This document shows, piece after piece, positions 1 through 5,967 of a DNA stretch of 8,340 nucleotides. The notes under the pieces were generated by a model, which saw only the letters and a program-made list of their open reading frames with translations, made no database searches and was not told where the DNA came from. The position numbers were made by a program, and so were the translations under genes. How positions within the stretch are numbered: the stretch's first letter is position 1; each line of letters opens with the position of its first letter. Source of the stretch: JAWPNA01 sp045402695 (lineage in GTDB: Bacteria; Acidobacteriota; Polarisedimenticolia; JACPZX01; DASXTC01); contig JAWPNA010000211.1 in the NCBI GenBank assembly GCA_045402695.1, positions 1 to 8,340 on the forward strand, in the 5' to 3' direction.

Positions 1-1707
1 CACCACCAGGATCCGCCGCCGCTGCGCTTCCCGCGGCTCCACTCCCGTGACCTCCGTCGCCTCCGGGGCGCCGCGCTCGACTCCAGCGCGGCCCTCCACG
101 ATCGGAAACTCGATGGCCACCATGGCACCGCCCCCAGGTCGGTTCACCGCCGTGATCCGGCCCCCGTGCGCCGTCATGATCCCGTGCGCCGCCGACAGCC
201 CCAATCCCGTTCCGCGGCCCACCTCGCGCGTCGTGAAGAAGGGATCGAAGACTTTGCGGATCACATCCTCCGGGATGCCGGCCCCGGTGTCCGCGAACTC
301 GACCCGGATGCGCCCCGACACCGCCCTCGACGACACCACCAGCTCCTTGCGGCCCGCTCTCGATTCCGCCAGCGCCTTCACTGCGTTGTCTACGATGTGG
401 CCGATCGCTTGACGTGCCTGATCCGGGTCGGCCAGAGTCATCGGGAAGTCCGGAGACAGATCGAGCACCAGCTCCGCGCCTGCCGCGCGCAGCCGATCCT
501 GCCATTCCGACGCCGTTTCGATCAGCAGCTCGTTGAGATCCACCACCGTCTTGCGTGGATTCACGACGCGCGCGAAGACCATCAGGTTCTCGAGAATCGT
601 CTTGCACCGGCTCGCGCCGTCGGCGATCTTGCCGAGTTCCTGCGCAAGTGGAGTCCCGTTGTGCTTCTCGCGCAGGAGCTGGGAGTAGCCCAGGACGGCC
701 GTGAGCGGATTGTTCAGCTGGTGCGCCGCCCCCGACACGAACAGGCCGATGGCCGACAGCTTCTCGGACTGCGCCAGCCTCTCCCTGAGGCGTTCCCGCT
801 CCCGCTCGGCTTTGACCCTCCGGCTGATGTCCTCCACCAGCACCGTGAACCCGATGGAGTTGATCATACTCTGCAGGCGGACCTTCGGGCTCGTGTAGGC
901 CGCACGGCCGACCGCGGTGGCCACGCCGCTCCCCTCCGTATCTGCCGCGACCGGCCCGAGACGGTGCAGCTTGAAGAGCAGATCGCGCCCGTCGTGGCGG
1001 AGGGGAGCTTGTGAGAAGGCCGCCCCGTTCTCCAGCTCGTCGAACAGGGCCAGCAGCACGTCCCTGCCCTCCGGAAAGATCTCTTCGAGCGGACGTGAGA
1101 GGAGATCGCAGGCCGGGCGCCCCGCGAGGTCTTCCAGCGCCTTATTGGAGCTCAAGAGCCGCCTTCCCGAAGAGAGTTCCCCGATCCCCTCCGACAGCGA
1201 GTCGAGGATCTCCGCCGAGATCTTGCGCTGCTGGAGCAGCTCGAGCACTACCTCTCGCCGGTACATCTTCTCGAAGCCGCGCAGCATCGGGGCGGCGCGG
1301 CCGGCGGAGCCGAGGGGCCTGCCGGACAACAGCGTTTCGGTGACGCTTTTTAGAGTGTCGCGGATCTGCTCGAAGGGCATCTTGCCGATGTAGGCGTCGG
1401 CGCGGATCTCATCCACGCTCTCGATCTCGTCCGCCAGGATCCCGGACAAGACGATGACCGGCAGATCGCGGTATCTCTCCTGGCTCCTGAGGAAGGTGCA
1501 CAGACGGGCCCCGTCGATGCGGGGCATAATGAGGTCCAGAACGAGCAGATCGGGGCGGCGCTGATGCAGGATCTCGAGGGTCTCGATGCCATCCCTGGCG
1601 ACGCGCACGTCGGAGAACCCGATCTCCGCGTAGAAGTCGCCCAGCACTTGCCTGTAGAACTCGTTGTTGTCGGCGATGACGACAGAATGTCCTGGCGGCG
1701 CGGGCAA
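1..1707 (-). CDS. Hybrid sensor histidine kinase (REC-PAS-HisKA-HATPase_c-REC), 3' end beyond the window
   Basis: Cytoplasmic two-component phosphorelay kinase; 569 codons are open to the left edge with no stop. The N-terminal receiver (about residues 9-125) has D13-N14 in the acidic pocket, phosphoacceptor D58 in LVLDLIMPRIDG, S88 (VIVLSG) and K109 (YIGKMPF). A PAS-like region follows (about 163-295, ending VLVEDISRR), then a short coiled linker rich in R/E. The dimerisation H-box holds H329 in GAAHQLNNPL. The ATPase domain shows the N-box (N441 in HIVDNAVKAL), G1 (D473-T-G-A-G), FDP (487-489) and G2 (GRGTGLGLS, 497-505). The visible end, RRRILVV (563-569), is the first strand of a second receiver. 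There is no signal peptide or membrane helix, so a soluble ligand or partner probably feeds the PAS or N-terminal REC. TTG at 1707 is the only usable start between an in-frame TGA (1791-1789) and the receiver; GGAG lies 7 nt upstream. The signal and partner regulator are unknown. H-box residue 330 is Q where E is usual. Confidence 0.93.
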   Translation of the reverse strand, partial: MPAPPGHSVVIADNNEFYRQVLGDFYAEIGFSDVRVARDGIETLEILHQRRPDLLVLDLIMPRIDGARLCTFLRSQERYRDLPVIVLSGILADEIESVDEIRADAYIGKMPFEQIRDTLKSVTETLLSGRPLGSAGRAAPMLRGFEKMYRREVVLELLQQRKISAEILDSLSEGIGELSSGRRLLSSNKALEDLAGRPACDLLSRPLEEIFPEGRDVLLALFDELENGAAFSQAPLRHDGRDLLFKLHRLGPVAADTEGSGVATAVGRAAYTSPKVRLQSMINSIGFTVLVEDISRRVKAERERERLRERLAQSEKLSAIGLFVSGAAHQLNNPLTAVLGYSQLLREKHNGTPLAQELGKIADGASRCKTILENLMVFARVVNPRKTVVDLNELLIETASEWQDRLRAAGAELVLDLSPDFPMTLADPDQARQAIGHIVDNAVKALAESRAGRKELVVSSRAVSGRIRVEFADTGAGIPEDVIRKVFDPFFTTREVGRGTGLGLSAAHGIMTAHGGRITAVNRPGGGAMVAIEFPIVEGRAGVERGAPEATEVTGVEPREAQRRRILVV

Positions 1708-1714
1708 GCGTCTG

Positions 1715-1718
1715 CTCC
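1715..1718 (-). promoter_or_regulatory. Shine-Dalgarno site deciding the TTG start of the hybrid kinase
   Basis: On the minus strand GGAG sits 7 nt before the TTG at 1707-1705. It lies downstream of the predicted -10 element, so it would be in the mRNA. No ATG or GTG occurs in frame between the upstream stop and the receiver domain, so this site supports the unusual TTG start. Confidence 0.7.
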
Positions 1719-1753
1719 GAAAATGTGCCGGGATGGGATGCGAACCGCCGCCG

Positions 1754-1781
1754 AATATAGGCGCGCGCCGGCGACTGTCAA
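1754..1781 (-). promoter_or_regulatory. Sigma70-type promoter of the hybrid kinase gene
   Basis: Reading the minus strand, a consensus -35 TTGACA (1781-1776) is separated by 16 nt from TATATT (1759-1754), a one-mismatch -10. The spacer is almost pure G/C, so the two elements stand out. Transcription should begin near 1747, giving a leader of about 40 nt that contains the GGAG site. Visible in the sequence; activity is inferred. Confidence 0.75.
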
Positions 1782-1830
1782 GAACGTATCAATCGGAACC
1801 GGGCTGTGAAAAAACGCAGGCCGCGGCCCG

Positions 1831-1857
1831 GCAACCGAGGTTCTCATCGCCGGTTGC
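1831..1857. repeat. 7-bp inverted repeat overlapping the plus-strand -35 element
   Basis: GCAACCG (1831-1837) and CGGTTGC (1851-1857) are perfect reverse complements separated by 13 nt. The right arm covers the first four bases of the predicted -35 hexamer at 1854-1859. A centre-to-centre distance of 20 bp, about two helical turns, would suit a dimeric regulator. It could equally be chance in GC-rich DNA. It lies upstream of the predicted transcription start, so it would not form an RNA hairpin in the plus-strand transcript. Confidence 0.35.
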
Positions 1858-1883
1858 GGAGGCGATCCGCAGGCTCCTATAAT
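1854..1883 (+). promoter_or_regulatory. Sigma70-type promoter of the large exported protein; probably gives a leaderless mRNA
   Basis: A perfect TATAAT (1878-1883) is preceded, after 18 nt, by TTGCGG (1854-1859), which matches the first three positions of the -35 consensus. Only 8 nt separate the -10 hexamer from the ATG at 1892, so transcription would begin at or within two bases of the start codon. No Shine-Dalgarno sequence lies in front of the ATG, which fits leaderless translation. The -10 is clear; the -35 is weak. Confidence 0.6.
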
Positions 1884-1891
1884 GCGCCGCC

Positions 1892-4800
1892 ATGCAAACG
1901 AGCCGACGCTCGCGTCCCTCTGCTCAGGCCACCCGCGTTTTCCTGTTTGTCGCGGTTTTCTTGTTCGTCTCGGCTGCGGGCGCCCCCCCGAAGGAGGAGG
2001 CGCTGCTGCGGTTCAACAACCTCGGCATCGCCTACCTGGCCCAGTACAAGGCCGCCGAGGCCGAGAAGCAGTTCCAGCAGGCCGCCGCACTGGATCCCAA
2101 CTACGTGCCGGCCCACGTAAACCTCGGGATCGCGGCGCTGGCGCAGGTGCACTACCCGGAGGCGATCGCGGCCTTCAGCAAGGCGCTCGCCCTCGACCCG
2201 AGCAACATCTACGCTCACTTCAACCTGTCGCTCATCTACAAGCTGCAGGGCAAAACGACGGAAGCGCTGGCTTCGGCGCTCGAGGCCCTTCAGCGCGACC
2301 CGCGGGACCCCGACATCCATTACCAGGTGGGAAGCCTCCACATGACGGTGCGGGAGTACGACAAGGCGATCGAGGAGTTCGAGAATGTCCTGAAGCTGGA
2401 CCCCAACTTCCTGTCGGCCTACTACGGCATGGGGCGCGCCTATCTGGCCAAGGGAGACGTGGAGAAGGGCAAGAAGTTCGTCGAGGAGCACCGGCGGCTC
2501 CAGGCGGGAGCCTCGGCCACGCCGGCCGTGGGCCTGCGCTACGGCGAGCAGGGCAGGTACTCCTACGCGATGGACGACACCGGGGGGAGCGCTCCCACGC
2601 CACCGCTCATCGCGGGCGCAGTCACCTTCACGGACGCCTCCCAGGCCTCGGGGATCACCTTCACGCACGGCGGCGTGGTCCGGGCCGAGGCGCTGCGCAA
2701 GGCGGTGGCGGCCACCGACGCGTTTCTAGCGACCCCCGATGCGCTACGCAAATCGATCGGGCCGATGCTGGGGTCGGGAGTCGCGGTGGCCGATGTCAAC
2801 GGCGATGGCAAAGAAGACCTCTTCTTCGCCAACGCCTCGGGCGGGGCCCCGGCCCCCCCGACTCCAATGCCCGACTCGGCGCTCTACCTGAACCGTGGCG
2901 CGCTGAAGTTCGAGGCAGCCGCCGGCGCCGGGACCCCTGCGGTGACCGGGTCGTCGATGTCGGCTGCGTTCGGTGACCTCGACGGCGACGCCGATCCAGA
3001 CCTGGCCGTCGCACTGGTGGATCGCGTGCAGATCTTCCTCAACGACGGCGCCGGCAACTTCAAGGATGTCTCCGCCGATTCGGGAGTGGCGGCGATGGTG
3101 TCGAAAGGACTCCTGGGCGGCGTCTCCCTGGCCGACGTCGATCACGACGGGGATCTCGATATCTTCGTCGCGGGGTTCCTGGCCCCACCGGCGGGAGGAG
3201 GCGCCGCCGCTCTTCAGTTTCCGACGTCATGGCCGGGGGCCGAGAGCTTCCTGTTCATCAACAGTGGAGGCGCTGCGCCGGCGGGGGCTCCGCCGGTTGG
3301 ATCGGCCGTGCCGAGGTTCACGGAGGCGGCTGCCAATGCGAACATTTCCCACGCGGGCCGACGGACGACGGGGGCGGTCTTCTCCGATTTCGACAACGAC
3401 CGCGATATTGACCTCGCGATGGCCTCGCCCGGCGACGGCACCACCATTTTCTCCAACCAGCGCGATGGGACGTTCACAGATATGGGTGCGGCCTCCGGGC
3501 TGCCGGCCAATGCGCTCGTGCTGGGGCTCACCGCGGGCGACTACGACAAGGACGGGCGCATCGATTTGGCGGCTACGACCTGGGACGGCGGCGTTCCGCG
3601 GCTCTTCCGCAACATGACCGGAGAGGCGCCCGGGACGTCCAAGGGCGCGGGCGCCTTCGCGCTCGACGTGAGTGCCATGGCGGATGTCTCACGCCAGATC
3701 GGGACGCCCGAGTTCGGCGTGGCTTTCGCGGACTTCGACAATGACGGCTTTCTGGACCTCCTTGCGGTCAATGGCGGTGACGTGGGACCGGCCCTTTTCG
3801 TCCTGCGCAACCAGGGAGACGGCAGCTTCATGGACGCAGGCGAGTTGACCGGAGCCGACAAGATCCCGGCTCGCCACGGGCGGGGCCTGGCCGTGGCCGA
3901 CCTGGATGCCGACGGGGACCTCGATTTCGTGATCTCCAACTCCGGCGGCCGGCCATCCGTCATCCGCAACGACGGCGGCAGCAAGAACCACTGGGTGCGC
4001 ATCGCGCCGGCGGGTCTCCACAGCAACAAGCCGGCCGTGGGCACCAAGGTGGAGATCAAGGCGGGCCGGCTATGGCAGAAGATGGAGGTCACGGCTGGTT
4101 CGGGCTATCTGTCTCAAAGCTCCCTGATCCCGCACTTCGGCCTGGGGGCCCGGGATCGCGTGGACACGGTGCGCCTGCTGTGGCCGGGCGGCGTGATGCA
4201 GGACGAGGTCCAGGTCAAGGCCGACTCGGTGGCGACGGTGCAGGAGCTGGACAGGAAGGGATCCTCCTGCCCGATCCTGTACGCCTTCAACGGGGAGGCC
4301 ATGGCGTTCGTCTCGGACTTCCTTGGCGGCTCGGCGATCGGATACCGCACCGGGCCCCACTCGTTCAACTTCCCCGACACCGACGAGTACGTGAAGATCG
4401 GCGGCGATCAGTTGAAGCCGAGGCAGGGCCGCTACGAGCTGCGGCTCGTGAACCAGCTCGAGGAGACGATCTACTTCGACCGGGCGAGCCTGCTGGCGGT
4501 GGATCATCCCGCCACATACGAGATCTTCCCCGACGAGAGGCTGATGCCCTCCCCGCCCTATCCGCCGCTGCGCGTGCACGTGGTGAAGGACGCGCGGCCG
4601 CCGGCCGCCGCCTGGGACGACGCGGGGCGCAATCTGCTTTCGGCTGTGTCGCGCGTGGATCGCGAGTACGCAGGGCCGGCTCACCTTCTTCCCTTCAAAG
4701 GATACGCGCGCGAGCACCGGCTCATGATCGATCCGGGGCCGCACGCGGATGACGGCCCGCTGGTGCTGCTGCTGTACGGCTGGATCGACTACGCCGACTC

Positions 4801-5599
4801 CACCAGCAACCTCGCGGCCTCGCAGGCCGGCGCGGCGCTCGTGCCTCCGTACCTCGAGGCGCTCGTCGAAGCGCCGGCCGAAGGAGGCGATGTCGCTGCG
4901 CAGTCGAGCCTCTCCGGCGCTGTGTATCGCGGGGTTTGGGTGAGCGTCCTGCCGCAGATGGGGTTCCCCGCGGGGCTGCCCAAGACGATGACGGTGGATC
5001 TGACCGGCAAGCTGCCGGCCGGCTGCCGGCTCGTGCGGATCGTCACCAGCATGAGGATCTACTGGGACCAGGTGCGCGTGGCCACGGAGATCGGGCCCCC
5101 CTCCGCCATGACGGCCGTGGAGGCAACCATGGCGGATCTCAGGTACCGCGGCTTCCCCGCACTCACGACACCCGACGGCCGCCCCCCCGAGGCGTACGAC
5201 TACGGCAAGGACCAGACGACCGTGCATTGGATGAGCCACACCGGCGCCTACACACGCTACGGCGACGTGCGCGAGCTGCTGCGCGAGGTGGATGACCGGT
5301 ACGTCATCACGCGCGCCGGGGACGAGATCGCACTGGAGTTCCCGGCTGGCGAGATGGCGCCACTGGCCCCCGGCATGACGCGTGACTATCTGCTCTTCGC
5401 CGACGGCTTCGGCAAGGACATGGACATCAACTCCGCGCGCCCCGACACAGTGACCCCGCTCCCCTTCCATGCGATGCCGTCCTACCCGCATCCCGGCAAG
5501 GCCGCCTACCCCTTCGACCGCCCCGGCCTGATGGACTACCTCGACGCCTACAATACTCGGCTCGTGACCTCGCCGCTGATGCCAATCAGGGCGCCCTAG
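1892..5599 (+). CDS. Secreted TPR / FG-GAP (VCBS) propeller / ASPIC-UnbV protein with a large C-terminal module
   Basis: A 1235-residue exported protein of unknown function. Residues 1-31 form a signal peptide: basic RRSR, a hydrophobic stretch VFLFVAVFLFV, and a likely AGA cleavage site with no lipobox Cys. About five tetratricopeptide repeats follow (roughly 39-206), ending typically in LDPN or RDP. Seven D-x-D-x-D-G-x-x-D loops start at D301, D362, D415, D499, D550, D614 and D670; they mark FG-GAP/VCBS blades and suggest one seven-bladed, calcium-binding propeller as in integrin alpha chains. The fourth loop has R504 in place of Gly and the second has D368, so these two are degenerate. An ASPIC/UnbV domain lies at about 711-785 (GYLSQS, HFGLG, LLWPGG). 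The last 440 residues (793-1235) start with CPILYAFNG and DFLGG and contain FHAM (1192-1195) and YNTR (1220-1223). Similar tails occur in exported proteins of soil bacteria, as far as I recall, without known role. Protein binding or surface scaffolding is the best inference; no catalytic motif is evident. The start is fixed by the signal peptide. It is transcribed divergently from the kinase. Confidence 0.93.
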   Translation: MQTSRRSRPSAQATRVFLFVAVFLFVSAAGAPPKEEALLRFNNLGIAYLAQYKAAEAEKQFQQAAALDPNYVPAHVNLGIAALAQVHYPEAIAAFSKALALDPSNIYAHFNLSLIYKLQGKTTEALASALEALQRDPRDPDIHYQVGSLHMTVREYDKAIEEFENVLKLDPNFLSAYYGMGRAYLAKGDVEKGKKFVEEHRRLQAGASATPAVGLRYGEQGRYSYAMDDTGGSAPTPPLIAGAVTFTDASQASGITFTHGGVVRAEALRKAVAATDAFLATPDALRKSIGPMLGSGVAVADVNGDGKEDLFFANASGGAPAPPTPMPDSALYLNRGALKFEAAAGAGTPAVTGSSMSAAFGDLDGDADPDLAVALVDRVQIFLNDGAGNFKDVSADSGVAAMVSKGLLGGVSLADVDHDGDLDIFVAGFLAPPAGGGAAALQFPTSWPGAESFLFINSGGAAPAGAPPVGSAVPRFTEAAANANISHAGRRTTGAVFSDFDNDRDIDLAMASPGDGTTIFSNQRDGTFTDMGAASGLPANALVLGLTAGDYDKDGRIDLAATTWDGGVPRLFRNMTGEAPGTSKGAGAFALDVSAMADVSRQIGTPEFGVAFADFDNDGFLDLLAVNGGDVGPALFVLRNQGDGSFMDAGELTGADKIPARHGRGLAVADLDADGDLDFVISNSGGRPSVIRNDGGSKNHWVRIAPAGLHSNKPAVGTKVEIKAGRLWQKMEVTAGSGYLSQSSLIPHFGLGARDRVDTVRLLWPGGVMQDEVQVKADSVATVQELDRKGSSCPILYAFNGEAMAFVSDFLGGSAIGYRTGPHSFNFPDTDEYVKIGGDQLKPRQGRYELRLVNQLEETIYFDRASLLAVDHPATYEIFPDERLMPSPPYPPLRVHVVKDARPPAAAWDDAGRNLLSAVSRVDREYAGPAHLLPFKGYAREHRLMIDPGPHADDGPLVLLLYGWIDYADSTSNLAASQAGAALVPPYLEALVEAPAEGGDVAAQSSLSGAVYRGVWVSVLPQMGFPAGLPKTMTVDLTGKLPAGCRLVRIVTSMRIYWDQVRVATEIGPPSAMTAVEATMADLRYRGFPALTTPDGRPPEAYDYGKDQTTVHWMSHTGAYTRYGDVRELLREVDDRYVITRAGDEIALEFPAGEMAPLAPGMTRDYLLFADGFGKDMDINSARPDTVTPLPFHAMPSYPHPGKAAYPFDRPGLMDYLDAYNTRLVTSPLMPIRAP

Positions 5600-5792
5600 A
5601 CCATTTCAGGCGACCGCTCCGGCCCCGACACGGTGGGCGACGGCCCGCTCACTGGTACAGCTTCGTCCGGGACCACTCAATGAACTTAAAAGATTAGAGA
5701 GCAACACATCGCGGCAACAGGGACGAGTGCGGTCGATACGAGCGAGGCCCTGACACCTGTGAACCTGATGAGGATGTCGCGCCCCGACGCGT
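5600..5792. other. Convergent intergenic gap with no gene or clear terminator
   Basis: This stretch lies between the stop of the large plus-strand gene and the end of the possible small minus-strand gene. The best hairpin is a 4-bp GGGC/GCCC stem with a GACG loop at 5635-5646, with no T-tract on either side, so it is not a convincing intrinsic terminator. An A/T-rich patch occurs at about 5678-5697. I see no tRNA, repeat or open frame with good codon use here. Termination may be Rho-dependent, which is an inference. Confidence 0.5.
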
Positions 5793-5921
5793 TTACGTCA
5801 CTGCGGTCGCCGACCGAGCCATCCTCTCCGCCGCCGCTATCGCCGCCCTGATCCCCTTCTCGGCGCGGATCCTCTTCACCTGCGCCTTCCTCCTCGGTGG
5901 CAGGCCCCTCATCGTCCCCAT
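5793..5921 (-). CDS. Possible small, strongly basic 42-residue protein downstream of the barrel gene
   Basis: I do not recognise this protein. An ATG at 5921 opens a 42-codon frame ending in TAA at 5795-5793, 46 nt after the stop of the barrel gene and on the same strand. The product has 11 Arg/Lys and 2 Glu. Its start, MRGLPPRRK, leads into a predicted amphipathic helix (about residues 12-36, AQVKRIRAEKGIRAAIAAAE). Third-position GC is 38 of 42 codons, about 90%, which looks like a real frame in this genome; the longer overlapping frame on the same strand has about 67%. The ribosome site is weak (AGG a few bases before the ATG), so translation may depend on coupling to the upstream gene. It could be a nucleic-acid-binding or membrane-active peptide, or chance. 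Confidence 0.35.
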   Translation of the reverse strand: MGTMRGLPPRRKAQVKRIRAEKGIRAAIAAAERMARSATAVT

Positions 5922-5967
5922 GTACCTGCCCTGGAGCTTGAGGGTGGCGCGCCGGGGGGCGGAACAC

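Noticed and set aside
166..1014. Plus-strand open frame of 282 codons opposite the kinase
   Set aside because: Arg/His-rich translation with no domain; the opposite strand encodes a kinase with all boxes intact. Other plus-strand frames between 47 and 1393 fail for the same reason.
1350..1847. Minus-strand ATG open frame of 165 codons over the receiver region
   Set aside because: It is a shifted frame of the receiver domain: the in-phase reading from TTG 1707 gives a textbook receiver. It also starts upstream of the predicted kinase promoter.
1882..2976. Plus-strand open frame of 364 codons overlapping the start of the large gene
   Set aside because: Arg/Gly/Pro-rich shifted frame. The frame from 1892 gives a signal peptide, TPRs and propeller loops.
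4070..5491. Minus-strand open frame of 473 codons inside the large plus-strand gene
   Set aside because: It lies wholly opposite the C-terminal module, is rich in His, Arg, Gly and Val as antisense frames in GC-rich genes are, and shows no domain or signal. The plus-strand reading has recognisable domains throughout.
5686..5967. Minus-strand GTG open frame of 93 codons directly abutting the barrel stop (TGAGTG)
   Set aside because: The abutting stop/start is attractive for coupling, but third-position GC is only about 67% by my count, the composition is low-complexity acidic Gly/Glu/Asp, and an overlapping frame has far better codon use. Not fully excluded.
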